Shown: in pieces, positions 36,309 to 49,403 of the stretch
How positions within the stretch are numbered: position 1 is the first letter of the stretch
Layout: each line of letters opens with the position of its first letter
From: Oehlia diaphana
Lineage: Eukaryota > Glomeromycota > Glomeromycetes > Glomerales > Glomeraceae
DNA length: 64,000 nt
Direction of reading: 5' to 3'
Assembly: GCA_003833135.1 (NCBI GenBank)
Contig: QZLH01000191.1
Span: forward strand, 27,982 to 91,981
Translations under genes and position numbers: made by a program
The notes under the pieces: model-generated
Told to the model about the DNA's origin: nothing
What the model saw: only the letters and a program-made list of their open reading frames with translations
The model's database searches: none

Positions 36309-38051
36309 ATGGCCATTTTAAATCCTGACTGTTTATGCGTTCTTTTTAAGAATTTTTCTGAAGAACAATATGGGTGTAATTTATTATATACTTGTACTTT
36401 AGTAAATCGTCTAGTAAGTAAAAATATTTTTATATTATACAGTATATATATATATCGATATTTATTTTATTAATTTTTTATTTTATTTTAATTTATTTTT
36501 TATTTTAATTTTTTTTTTATTTTTTTTTTTTATTTTATTTCCCCAACAAAGTGGGAAAATCTTGCAACTCCTTGTTTATATGAGGATCCTTGGAAATATT
36601 GGTTGTATCAAAGGAAAGATGAGGAGGTTGCCAAACAATTAATTGATACATATATGTTGTGTTACAAATACTATGAAATCAAAAGTAGAATACCGGCTAA
36701 TGGTTCTTCTAGAGAAGAAGAAGGTGATGATGATGAAAATCATGAAAATCCTTCAAAGAGAATTGATATAAGAGATTATACGGATGAGATCGATAATGTT
36801 GAACTTCCTTTATATAATTATATATCATTTGCAAAAAATTTACACGTTCCTACTTTATATCAAAGTGTAAAATCTTGGTATAAATCCTATCATCCTGATT
36901 ATGAAGAAGATAATATTCAACCAATTTATGATTGGTTTTTACGAATTTTTGAATTATTTGTTAAAGAAGCAAATATTAAAAATTGTACTTTTGCGGATTC
37001 AATAGATGATGAAAGTTATCCCGTAACTTCGGATCATTTGTATCAACTTGTGAATCATGGGAATAGAGTAAATTTAAAATATTTAAATTTAGGATTTTTT
37101 CAATGTGATTCTAAAACTCTTGAAAAAATAACTGAAAGATGCAACAATCTTTTAACTTTTAAAATACCTGCACAAAGTTGTGAGGATAATGCGTTAGCAA
37201 GATTTATTCGATCACAAAAACGTTTAACAAAACTTAAAATACGAAACGCTAAAAATATCGATTTAACCTTGGAAGCTCTTGGAACTCAATCTAAAACATT
37301 AGTTAAACTTCGAATTCTTAATTCTAGTCTTGAAAGTTGTCAAAAACCTTTTAATGGTATTGCTTCTTGTTCAAAATTACGTTCAATTTATATGAGACAT
37401 ATTAATTGGCCCGTAGATATATCAATTTCAACTCTTTTAATGCCTATAGCAAAACGTTGTGAATTTCATAATGTAGATTTTTCCCATACTTATCTTCCAG
37501 CTGATGTATTAGTTGAAATTGCGAAAAAATCTTCTACCACTTTACGTAAGGTTCACCTTATAGGAATCGAAAATCAAATTGATCATGACAAGTTTAATTT
37601 ATCCACCGGAATTAAGGCTTTAGCAGATCATTGTAAAAATATAGTTCATTTTGAGAGAGATATCATACCGAAAGAATTTGTTTCAATGATCTTTTTTATA
37701 GATACAATAGGAAAATCTTTAGTTAGATTGGAGATTGAATCAATGTTAATGAAAGATTTTGATGCTTCAAGATTGATTGTTTCTATAAGTCAGTGTTCTA
37801 AATTAGAAATTTTGAACATAGGTTTCTTTGATTTCAATTCAGCGGCTTTTGAAAAATTAATTCTAGGTTGCAATTCATTAACGGTTTTATCAATTTGCAA
37901 TTCAAATTCTGTTAACGATGATATTTTAAAAATAATACAAGAAAAGCGTAATAAGAACCTAAAAACTTTATATATTTTCGCTTGTGATCAAGTTACTGAA
38001 GATGCTGTTGATCAATTACATGCCACGACTGATATGGAAGTTTGTTTATAG
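36309..38051 (+). CDS. F-box/leucine-rich-repeat protein, 534 aa, one intron
   Basis: Exon 1 (36309-36413) encodes MAILNPDCLCVLFKNFSEEQ and on to LVNRL. A 138-nt intron with GTAAGT donor and CCCCAACAAAG acceptor leads in phase 0 to exon 2 (36552-38051). Together residues 5-50 make an F-box-like motif: NPDCLCVLFKNF, TCTLVNRLWENLATPCLYED and PW. After an acidic insert (about residues 75-95), residues 180-530 form irregular leucine-rich repeats with phrases such as LKYLNLGFF, LTKLKIRNAKNIDL and LEILNIGFF. F-box proteins link SKP1-cullin ubiquitin ligases to substrates bound by the LRR. This family is strongly expanded in these fungi as I know them. The target is unknown. Without exon 1 the F-box would be missed. 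Confidence 0.9.
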
Positions 38052-38241
38052 GTATTTATTTATATATACTGCATATCTTTATTAAAATGATTTAAGAGTT
38101 TTTTAGAGTTAATTATTAATAATATTTATTCACTTTAGGGATGATGATAATGAACATGAACGTGTTCAGATGATATTGGCATCAACTAGCACACGATCGC
38201 CCGTCCAAAAGTGTACGGATAGCCTGATGCATGTGGTGTGT

Positions 38242-38366
38242 ATGAAATTGTGAAGTTGAGATGTTTTGATGTTGTGAAGTTGTGAAGTTGAGATGTTTTG
38301 ATGTTGTGAAGTTGAGAAGTTGTTATGTTGTGATGTTGTGATGTTGTGATGTTGTGATGTTGTGAT
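38242..38366. repeat. GATGTTGTGAAGTTGAG minisatellite
   Basis: Imperfect 9-bp units (TGTGATGTT, TGTGAAGTT, TGAGATGTT) are repeated about 13 times, starting 190 bp after the F-box stop codon. They may lie within the 3' untranslated region of that gene. Confidence 0.85.
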
Positions 38367-38734
38367 GTATAATTAATGTTTAATTTATAAATATTTTTTT
38401 TTTACAAAAGAAAAAAAAAAAAAATTAAAAAATTTTTATTATATATTTAAATATACATTTTTTTTTATTTTTCAATTTTTTTTTATAATTTTTTTAAGAA
38501 AAAAAAAGTATTATCCAGTGATAAAAATAAATAAAAAAAATAATAATTTATTCAGTGTAAAAATTTAGATATCCTTCTTGATTAGTTGATGCTAAACTGC
38601 TAAATCAACAAATCAGTATTTGTTTTATGTATAGAATTAATTAGCTTTGAATCATTCGAAGGGTGTGAAACACCAAAAAAAACCATAATTTTAGAGATCG
38701 AGGTTATTCGGCTGCCTTGTTTTATGTATGGGAA

Positions 38735-39280
38735 GCATAATTTGAAAAATTCAAGAGATCATAATTTGAAAAATTCATAGATCGAGGTTTTGAATTACCA
38801 AAAACCATAATTTTAAAAATTCATAGATCGAAGTTTTGAATTATCAAAAACCATAATTTTAAAAATTCATAGATCGAAGTTTGGAATTACCAAAAATCAT
38901 AATTATAAAAATTCATAGATCGAGGTTTGGAATTACCAAAAACCATAATTTTAAAAATTCGGAGATCGAGGTTTGGAATTACCAAAGACCATAATTTTAA
39001 AAATTCGGGTTTGGAATTACCAAAAACCATAATTTTAAAAATTCATGGATCGAAGTTTGGAATTACCAAAAACCATAATTTTAAAAATTCGAGATTGAGG
39101 TTTAAAAACTATAATTTTTTAAAAAATTTAAAAATTGAAAAATTCAGTGATCGAAGTTTGGAATTACCGAAAACCATAATTTTTTTAAAAAAAATTGAAA
39201 AAATTCAGACAGTATATGAACGCCAAAAAACCATAATTTTAAAAAAAAGTTTAAAAATTCAGAGATCGAGTTGCTAAACT
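38735..39280. repeat. 46-bp minisatellite, about 8 clear units plus degenerate tail
   Basis: The unit reads GATCGAGGTTTGGAATTACC then AAAAACCATAATTTTAAAAA and TTCATA. Clear copies run from about 38778 to 39115. Shorter or longer variants extend to 39280, and isolated pieces (GAAACCATAATTTTAAAAAT) recur near 39330 and 39690. An open frame through it encodes only the repeat (ELPKTIILKI). Confidence 0.9.
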
Positions 39281-40152
39281 CAACAAACTAGTATTTGTTT
39301 TACGTATACAGTAGAATTGATTTAGAGGTGAAACCAAAAAACATAATTTTAAAAAAAATTCGGAGATCGATTGCTAAAATCAACAAACCAGAATTTGTTT
39401 TTGCGTATGCGATTAGCTTGAATCATTCGGTAAGGGAACTTGTAACAATGAATATTTTATTGATTAAAACGTTTCGCAAGGATTATCGTTTTTTAATACT
39501 TAATAATTTTAATACTATGCAAAATTTAATGAGTTAATTATTGCTTGCATATTAAAATTTCATGAGGACATATTAATATTAGTGTTGGGATCATGCGATT
39601 TGTCGGGATCGTAAACGTCAAGTTTGTATTATATCAGATTCTAATCATCGGGATCGTAGTAAATCCCTTCGGTGGGTGTGAAACCATAATTTTAAAAATC
39701 CCGTGTCGATGGCCAAAAAAATCATTATTTTGAAAACATCAGTGATTGCGTAAAATATGTGATTTAGTAAAATCATTTATTTTATTAATATTATTATATA
39801 AAAAAAAAAGAATATTATAATTAAATTTATATTAATTAAGTGGAGAGTAATAAATTTTATACACAGTTGTGTATATTAATATGTAAGTTGCATGAAAAAC
39901 GCAAATTACTTAATATTTTCTGTATATTATTAATTACTAAGATCTAATATAGTAATGTAGTTGAGAATAGTTCGCCCAAAATGTACTTGATAAAATTTTT
40001 TGCAAATGGTATGACAAATGTTTGTTTGGTTTACAATTCTATTTTTATTAAAGTAAGGACCTTTTTTTTTCTTTAAAAAAAAAAAAGGAAAAAAAAAAAT
40101 TATATAAAATCTTTCTAGTATTCTGTATCAATCGATCAACGAAAAATTTCCT
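39281..40152. other. Intergenic between the repeat and arginase
   Basis: Nothing coding is seen. It contains scattered minisatellite fragments and poly-A runs, and is the 3' side of arginase. Confidence 0.5.
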
Positions 40153-41903
40153 TTATAACAAAGTTTCACCTATTATAAATAAAAAAAAATTATTTATAAA
40201 TATCATTAAATAATAATAAAAATAATATAATTAAATATACTCTTTGATGAAAAAAAAAAAATAATAATTACCGAAACAACATCGAATTAAAGATAGTCCA
40301 ACCGTTACGGTTGCGAATATTTGTGTTTCGTCAATGTCAGGGAAGATTTCAGGATCAGGAATTGCTACTTCCTGTAAAAGTCAATAAATATACGTTTCAT
40401 AACTTTGTTAGTAATAATATTATAAATCACAACAGATTATCATATTATCAATCATGTAGATTTTACCATAATGTCAACTGCAACAACACATCCTGTATCA
40501 TGAATAGCTTCGCAGATGTAATGTCCTTCTCTAAAGGTCAAACCACCACGAACAGGTGTACCTATAAAAAAAAGAAAAGTTAGAAAAAAGCTAATTTTTA
40601 TTATTTTAACGAATAATAATAGTAATAATAATTACCTGTACTTGGAGCAACAGTAGGATCAAGTGCATCAACGTCAAAGCTTAAATGAATTGGAAGGTCT
40701 CTCTTAGGATTCACCGCATCAAGAGCCATTTCTACTACTTTTCCAATTCCATATTTGTCTACTTCATGCATTGAGAAAGCCTTGATTCCTAACTGTTTCA
40801 ATATTTTTTTCTCTGATGCCTCAACATCTCGAAGTCCGATATACACAATTCTATCCGGACTAAGAATCTTGTTAATCCATTCGAATCCTGGTACTTTTCC
40901 TGCGATACCCAATAAAAATGATACCGGACAACCATGGAGATTGCCAGACTTTGTAGTTTCAGGAGTGTTAATATCCTAAAAATTTGGAACGAATTTTTAT
41001 TCAAATATTAATTTATGATTATATGGCAATGCAACATATAATGCAAAAAAATTATTTTTAACTTACGGCATGGGCATCCACCCAGATAAGACAAGCATCA
41101 GGATAAACTGATAAAGTTCCCGAAACTGTGCCTAATGCGAGACTGTGATCGCCACCAAGAGTTAACGCTACTTGTTTTCTTTTAAGATGTGATTCAACAG
41201 CTTTGGATACCGTTTCAGCTACCCTTGAAACATAGAGAGGCTTCTTTAGTTTCCCTATATTTGGGTCTTCAGAAGGGCGTAGTTCATTAAGTTTATGATG
41301 TCCGTCAAATTCCACTGCCCATTCTAATTCTTCAAGTTGTTCTATTAATCCGTATTCCATTAATCTCTTTGGACCTCTCTCAACTCCCATGTTTCTATGC
41401 TATTGATAAAAAAATGTGTGTGCATTAGAAAAACGTAACGTAGACATATTGTTTTGCCGGGTAATTTTTGGTACCGGTAATACTAACTAAATTCGGGGGG
41501 GTATCATTTTGTGTAATATTATTAGGGGGGTATTTTAAGGGGGTTATTAATGCAAAGTAAAATGAAAATTCCTATTTAAACCGAGTACAAAATTTTTGCA
41601 AGTAATTTCTAGTTGGTAATGCATATTTCACGTTTTTAAGGTAAGGATATTCCAAATTTTTTTTCGTGTATCAGATATAGTGATATGTTATCTTGATTTG
41701 AAATTTTTTTTTTTTTTTCAAATTGAATTTATTGAATTTTTAATTTTTTTTTTTCGATTTATAACGACTCCCCGGTTGAGATAACTTTACACTGACTAAA
41801 AGAATTTTATTACAAAATGAAAGTTAATATATATACTTACTTGCCCTCCATTAAAGGGACATCCAATTATGCCAACTTTTTTCTCAACGAATTTATAGGC
41901 CAT
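40153..41903 (-). CDS. CAR1: Arginase (EC 3.5.3.1), 315 aa, six exons
   Basis: Exons 41903-41841, 41399-41067, 40975-40636, 40561-40467, 40371-40272 and 40169-40153 join in phase to 316 codons with stop. The enzyme hydrolyses L-arginine to ornithine and urea with a dinuclear manganese centre. All signatures are present: [12 protein letters not shown] at the start, GGDHS (103-107), DAHAD (129-133, split by an intron after the last Ala), SGNLHG, VYIGLRD and SFDVDALDP (231-239). The metal ligands His106, Asp129, His131, Asp133, Asp233 and Asp235 are therefore intact. DIME near the end is kept, although the usual Asn-Pro after it is replaced by Ala-Ile-Pro. The last exon has only 17 nt and completes CFGETLL, a typical arginase ending; reading through its intron would give a poly-Phe tail instead. 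No targeting signal is seen, so it is probably cytosolic. The symbol follows yeast usage. Confidence 0.95.
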
Positions 41904-44900
41904 CTTTGTAGAGTTAGTTACGGCTATTAAATTTATGGATTTTTTTTTTTTGTTTTATGAGAGAAGGACTTTTTTTTTAAAAAAAAACCCAGAATGGGAG
42001 CCTTCTTATATAATTAGGACGTAGTACAAAAAGAATATATTGCAACACTATAAAAAAAAAATTGCATGCCAATCATGGACAAAAAAAAATATATACCATT
42101 TTTTTTGCATTCAAAATGGATTCTCGAAAAAAAAAAAAAAAATTCATTTTCATGAAATGTTGGGAACTTTGATTCAATTTGGTATACAAATAAACAATTA
42201 CCTGGGGTTTCAAAAAAGTTCGCGTTTCAAGAAATCTTAGATTGATATTTTTCCGAAAGTATAAACAAAGATAATCTACGTTGTACTTATTTTATATACA
42301 TACACATATGTAATTATAATTTGAGATAAAGAAAGAGTCAAAATAAAGAATCCTTCTATAAATTTTTATCTGCTTTTTTTTGTTTCTTGAAACGAAAAAA
42401 AAAAGAGAAATTTTTAGAATATGTAAATCAATATAAATAACAATAATAGTAATAATAGTATTTTATTATTTCTATATAATATATACATACATATAATATA
42501 TATATAAATATAGTAGTTATAATAAAATATTTAACATGCATTTTATAAATGGTTGAATAATACTGCAAGATCTATTATTATTTAATACCATTTTATTTTA
42601 TTTAATAATCGTCATAAGCAGCTGACATGTAAGATTTCACGAATTAATAAATAATAGCTAATAAGGAACAACTTGGTGAAACATTATTTAAAAAAGGCAA
42701 TTATATATTGTTTTTAACTTAATTTATATCTATTTATTTTAGATTTCTTTTTATAGAATAATAATCGGTCAATGATTGTTTTTTTTTCTTTCTTTAAAAA
42801 AAAAAAAAAAAAATTTCTTTTTGAAACAAGCAAAACAGCATTTAATGGAATAGGCAATAAATAAACTGTGAAAAGTGAATGATAGAATATATATATATAA
42901 AGTGGCTTCCATACTTAAATGTTTGAATCATGCAGTGGTCGCCGTTCCAAATAACAAATGACATGTGATTTTTATAAAATGTAATATAAAATCTTGTGAA
43001 ATCAAAATCGTCAATTAATCGGCCTTTCGGTTATCCTTTGATAAATAACCAATTTTGTAATAATCTAATTTAAAAGTAGAATTACTTACTATTTGAGTAA
43101 ATAAAAAAAAAAAAAAAAATCCTTTCATATAATTACTTGAAATAGAATGTACTAATTAGATCATCGGAACAATTTTCATTATTTTCATTATTTTCATTAT
43201 TTAATTATAAACGAATATTCGTTAATATGATTAGCAATGTATGATACTTTAATAAAGTTATGCCCTTGTCGCAATCCATTACAAGTCTAGGTCGGTGTTA
43301 TTGAACATTTGTCAATTGAACATTTGCGAATCTTGTTGGAAAACTGGAATAAAAAATATCATGAAAAAGAAATCGGACTTTAGTCCACAAAGTAAAATTG
43401 CTCACAGCCCGAACGCATATGAACAAGTTGAATCTTGATTGAGTTTGGTGGCGAATATTTGGCTGAGTTAAAAAAAAAAACAAATTGTATTAATTATAAA
43501 TGACGTAATTGATAAATCATTGGATCTGGAACTGGGAACCCGTGCCGTGAGAAAATTATCTATCACGAGATCTCTGCCCCATGAACAATATGTATTATGT
43601 GCATTTTTTTTTCTTGTTTGCTCCTAAACAGTATCACGATGCCATATTCTTACTATTCTTTTAAAATTAATATTATTTGGCCTAATTAATGCGATTAGTA
43701 GTGGGCGTTTGCTTAAATCTATTTTCTTTTACAAATCTAAAGTTGCTAATCTTCTTTCTCCCGTTCATTTTTTGTAAAATTTTTTTTTCTTTCAACAGTT
43801 AAAATGAGTTGTGAGTCACGAAACAAATCTTGTGAGACAAATGTTTGACTTACAGTATATCTTTCAAAGAAATGATCTTTCGGTAAGGATCTACATTAAT
43901 ATTTTTTTTTTTTTTGTCGATTCACAATCGCTTTTTTTTCTTTGCCAATAACTTTAAAATGAAATTTAGAAAAAAAAATTTTTAATTGTACTTAATATGG
44001 ATTATTCCATTTCAAATTAAAAGCATGTGATAAATTGTTTTGCATAAAAAAATTTTTTTTTTCTTAATCTAAACTAAATTTAGATTGTTTGTGTAAAGAA
44101 AAAAAAAACATTTTCAGCCTTGCATTAAAAAAAAAAATTTTTTTTTTCCAAACATTATGGTTAATTTGGTAATATTGAAGACAATTCGAGATTCATATCA
44201 CACGAAATTATTCTAACTTCTTTAATTGAGTTTGAAAGAGAAAAAAAAAAAAAAAAAAATGAAAATGAAAATGAAAAATGATTGAGTTAACCAAAAAGAT
44301 CATTATATGTACCGTACCCGGATCTATTCATGTTTCGCGAACTTTTTTCGTTGTTCGATTACATAAAATATTACATGATTGTGACAAATAATATTGATCC
44401 TTTTTTATGTAGATTGAGAATCCAATTAAAACTTTTGTATATGTTTCGTCATTAATTCTTTATTCCTCGACTTAAAATTCTTAAATTCCTGAAAAAATTT
44501 TGTAACAAATAATTCTCAATATGTATGTGATGTATATGATTTAAGTTATAACCGACAGCGAAAAATGTCCCGCAAAAAAAAATAAATAATAATAATAATA
44601 ATACGGATTGAGCCGCGGATTACGTATAAATTTTTCAAATGAATTTTTCTTACATAAAGAATATCTAATATGATTTATTTTACGTAATTTATTAAACTTT
44701 AAAGAAAGAGGGTAAAGGGGACTACTAATGACGAAACAAATTCTCACGCACAAAAAAGATACGTATAATTTATTAGGAGTCAAATTATATTGGTTCTTAC
44801 AGTAAAAAATCAATAAAGCTTAAATTAGCAAAAGTAAAGCTGGGATCCAAACTTTAAGGTAATATACTTTATTAGTATTAGATAAATTCAGTAATGTAGT

Positions 44901-45913
44901 AATGTGGGGGTGAATGCTAAAATTAAACTTTCTTTGATAAAATACCAAAAAAAGTTAATTACGGAAAAACATTCCCAAGCGGAATTCGAAGTTATTGTGA
45001 GCCAGTATTTGCGAGTATTGTGGAACTCTGTTTAGCCCTCCTAATTTTTAAATATATTATAATAATTTAATGAATTGTGGAAAATTCGTTTCTAAAAATC
45101 AACTCTAATTCTTATTGGGCACGAAAAAATTACATCATTAGTTGTGCTCTTTGTTGGATAAAAGAACATTAATTATACACTTTTATAAATGCGTCACGCG
45201 TTATAAGCCGTGTACGTTGCACCACCAATAAAAGACCGCAATGAATAAGGTCCATTATACAATTTGTACATGTATCCTGTTCATGTGGTCATTATTTATA
45301 TGTTCTCAGGAGGACACATGAACCAGGGCGCCTCATTCCGCTAACCAACTTTAGTCATCTTTTTTAATGTGCCCTAATTTACCACTAGGAGATCTATTAG
45401 ACACATTGATTGTATGTGTAAGAAAGGAAAGAGGGGAAAGGATCTAATTCTCACGATTCAAGAATAATTGTTGACTTAATATTACATCATGCGTGGGAAT
45501 TTACGAGTTGGATCCTTTCAATCTTAAAATGGAAACCATCTGCTATTAATTATATACTCTACCAGTTTTGGACAATAAATTATAGTAAAAAGTATTGTTT
45601 CAAGTTTCATTATAAATGCTTAAAATTTGAATTAATTGGTCACAGCAAAATTTCTCTTTTTTTTTTTGCATTGTGGAAAATCCAAGTAGGAGTGTAAATA
45701 GGGGCTATGTTCAGTTTAAAAACTGGACTGATAATTAATTTAATTAATTCCAGTTTTTTATGTGGTTCAATTCCACTTGACCGGGAGTGATATTTTAATG
45801 TCAGTTACAGGCCTACAGTAGTCTTACAGTTATTATTTCATTTCACGGACGTGATATCTAACGTATAGGATTATTGGTAACAGGCGTTATGGAATCTAAG
45901 CGAAAATTAAATG

Positions 45914-45931
45914 GGCTTAGCCGGCTAAGCC
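45914..45931. repeat. 18-bp perfect palindrome
   Basis: GGCTTAGCCGGCTAAGCC is its own reverse complement and GC-rich in AT-rich surroundings. It could be a dyad binding site or an element terminus; nothing nearby decides. Confidence 0.85.
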
Positions 45932-48086
45932 GCAGCAGTTTGGTTTTTGTTTTATATACTATCCTTATGGTAATGTTCGTTCATTTTAAAAGATAAATTT
46001 TATCAGGAGTACAAAAATCTCAATTATTTTTAAAAGAAACTTTATAAATAATTGTCTTAATAAAACCAAAATTCAATCCTTCATATAAACAAATAAATGA
46101 TTGATTAGGTGAATTTAGCTGAATTTGTTTGAAGTTTTATGGTTAAAATGTAATGTAAATGATGGTTTAAAATTAAGAAAATTTAGATATGATAATATTT
46201 TTGCTATAGTACCATTAATTAAAAATTTTTTTCTTTACTAGTGATACCAGATTCTGATTCTTAATCTTTAAAAGTATATAAATGCTAAATTTGTTTAGAA
46301 ATAAAATAGTTACAGAAATTATATACTATTTATTAATTTTTTTTCAAGTGTTTTAAATATTTTTAATATTTTTAGTTAAAAAATTATATATTTATTAGGT
46401 ATATTTAATCTCAATTATTGATTAAATAGATCCTGCTATACATTTATTTTCACTAAATCAATTAATAATAAACAGCAGCAAAATGATTCTGCTATATTCA
46501 TCAAATTATATATAAATTGTTATAAGATATCTGCATTCATCTTGTTTATAATTTTTCATATATTTCATTATCAATTCAGATAACATCATCTTGAGAATTA
46601 CCTTTATTTCAATTATAATTATTTATAAAAGATTTGTAAAAAGAATATTCAAATTATATAAAATGCAAAATCTGATAATATTTAACAAACTTTAACATTT
46701 TCTTTGTTAATTTCAGACTTGTCTTATAATTGATCAATTTGACACATTCCAACTTTTCTTTTTTCTTCTAATTTATTATTATCATTATTATTTAATTCAT
46801 TATTAGCATTATCTTCTTGCTCAGTTATTTGCAATTTAAAATTATTATCTTATTTTCCAATATTAAGTACCCCTAAAATTAAACATTTGCTTTTACTTTA
46901 TATAATATCAATAAACACTTCTCCAACTACTTATTAATTTTATTATATTATTAAAAAAAATAAAATTATATTATTGTTAAAAAATATATTTATAACTATG
47001 ATAAAAGAATTTAAATACCAAAAATTTTTTTTTTTACAAAATTTTTTAATAAATTTAAATTAATTTAAAAGATATTTTTTTAAAACTATCAAAATTAAGA
47101 ATACCTTCAAATTTTTTGTGATTATTTAATATTAGAAAAATATGATAATCTTAATCTAAAGATCATCATTTTCATGATTTGATATACTTATTATATAAAT
47201 ATAATTTAATATAGTCTTAATAAAATTCATATAGTTCTCTTTAATTCTTTGTAAACTTCATTTATTCAATATAGGATTATTTAGGGGATTTGAAAAGATC
47301 CAACTTACTTATAAGATAAGTTATCTCAAACCTAAAATAAAAATCATATATAAAATTCTTTGCAGATTTTACTATAAAAAGAAATTTTATATTACATTAT
47401 TATGATCTTTTCCCTTTTTAGCTAATTAACCAATAGAATTTAAAAAAAAAATAAAGTAAAATTATTGTAAAAAATCAATTTTCTACAGTAACCTTTATTA
47501 TAAGTAAGTGAAGACTATAGGATTCTAATCTGAAACAGCTGATATATTGCTATATTTTCTTTTACTCCAAACTTTACTAAAAATTGCTAATATATTTATA
47601 GACCTAAATACAATAGCTTTCAAACAATTGTGCAATTATTTTATAAATATATTTGAGGTATTTTTGAAATTAAAATATTAAAATAATATTAAAGTTAATT
47701 ATATTATAATAATAAAATAATAATAAAACTATTAAAAAATTATTGTGATATTATTTTAAGTTATTTTTATAGATCTAAATATAATACAATTATAAAATAA
47801 TAATAAAAGTATAATAAAATTTTTTTTTTTTTTTTTTTTTTTAATGATTTATATATGCTTTATTGATATGTAGTTTATATACCATACAAACAAATTATCA
47901 TAAACTATATCCATCCAGGATGCAATTATCAAAATAAAAGTATAATAAAAATATTTTAATATATTAAATATATTTTAATAGTATTTTAAAATTATTACAA
48001 AATCATTTTAAAAAATTAGTCATTTTTAGTAAAGGAACTTTTGCCCTTAATTTATTACAAGTAAAAACTTCAACTGGTATTATATT

Positions 48087-48122
48087 AACTGGATAACACT
48101 CTTATAAAAGTGTTATCCAGTT
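48087..48122. repeat. Perfect 14-bp hairpin with extra half-copies
   Basis: AACTGGATAACACT, an 8-nt loop CTTATAAA, and AGTGTTATCCAGTT. Two further copies of TGTTATCTAGT follow at about 48132 and 48153 in direct orientation. Hairpins near CTAG occur at Helitron 3' ends, but here CTAG lies about 16 nt away, so that reading is weak. Confidence 0.8.
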
Positions 48123-49403
48123 CAGCTATAATGTTATCTAGTTGTAAGTAAACTGTTATCTAGTATTGCTCTGTAACCTTTATATTGCTTTGTAGATATT
48201 TGCTTGATTTATGGTCTTTCCTCTTTTTATTACCTTCTAGCTATTTGCTTATTTTCATTGCTTTGTGGTCTTTTTATGGCCAAGATGCTAGGTTAGCAAT
48301 AATTGCAAAAAAATCATATTGTGATCGGGTGGCGCAGTTAATTTGCTAATCATATTTTGGCCAGCACTATGGCATAATTTCTGGCCGATCTTTAGGATAA
48401 ACTATCTTGGCTTTCTGTGATTAGTTTTATATGATTTTGTGGTTGTTTAAAAGAGGACGTTGAGTGCTTTCCAATGATGCTAAGATCGCATGAATCAGAT
48501 GTCTGGATACTGAGCTATTGAGTCTCAAAGTTTTGAAAAAAATATAAATTAGTGCTGGCTGAAATTAACAAAATTTACTGCACCAATCACATGTTCAGTT
48601 CCTCGCCAGTTCCAGGCAGTTTTCCATCACTTTCAAGTAACTTTTGAGTAATTTTTGAGGGCCTAATTTAGTGGTTAGTTGGTTAGAAAATCAGAGGTGT
48701 GATAGACATTATTATAATCAGTCTATTTAATTACTGAATAAGGCACGAAGTGTTGAATTTGCAATCTATCTATTTGCTAAAAATGTGTTGCAATCCATTC
48801 ACTTACTTTTTGATTGCCAGTGAAGCACGAAGTGAATTAGTTCAGGCTATATTGCTTTCATACCTTTTTTTGTATATTTTTCTGATCTTTCTGCCTTTTT
48901 GATCTCTTTCCTACCTATCAGCAGTAGGATGCAAAAACATAATTTCTTATTTTCTTTCCTATATATTATTCTACCTTTAGATACTACCAAATTTATACCC
49001 CAGTTTTTGCCTAAGCCTTCCTAGAATTCTTTCTTATATGGTTTCTACATTGGGATACTTTGGGATACTATTATATCGATTATTTTTAGGTATTATTATA
49101 TTGATTACTTTTGGGTATTACCACTGATCCAGTGTTTTATCAACAAGCGTATTCATCTAAAATTTTATATAATTTTTATTTTAAACTTTGCAAATTTCTA
49201 TGTAATTTTATACTGATTTCTTGTATATACTACTATACTATTTGCACAAAAAAATCTCAGACCTATCCCATTTATTTGTTCAAATTAATTTTTAGTAATC
49301 TTAAGATCAAAGATATTCAGATCAGTTCTTCTGATCAAACTAGTTCAGAACTGATAATCAGTACCACAAATTTCTGTACGTGATATTTTATTGTACCTAT
49401 AAA

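Larger units (their letters stand above)
41904..49403. other. 7.5 kb without a supported gene
   Basis: AT-rich throughout. From about 48200 the sequence becomes less homopolymeric and resembles degraded mobile-element DNA: GGTGGCGCAGTTAATTTGCT, GGCCAGCACTATGGCATAAT and the phrase GCACGAAGTG twice (about 48753 and 48825). No open frame with protein-like composition was found; a frame at 49111-49383 is unremarkable. Confidence 0.5.

Noticed and set aside
38927..39277. 116-codon plus-strand frame downstream of the F-box gene
   Set aside because: It encodes only the 46-bp minisatellite unit over and over.
40230..40272. Arginase ending as a poly-Phe tail before TAA
   Set aside because: A donor at 40271 and a 17-nt exon give the family-typical ending GETLL.
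45312..45350. tRNA-derived SINE with A/B boxes on the minus strand (GTTGGTTAGCGG and GGTTCATGTGTCC)
   Set aside because: The boxes are closer together than in normal Pol III promoters, and no tRNA fold or poly-A/T tail boundary is clear.
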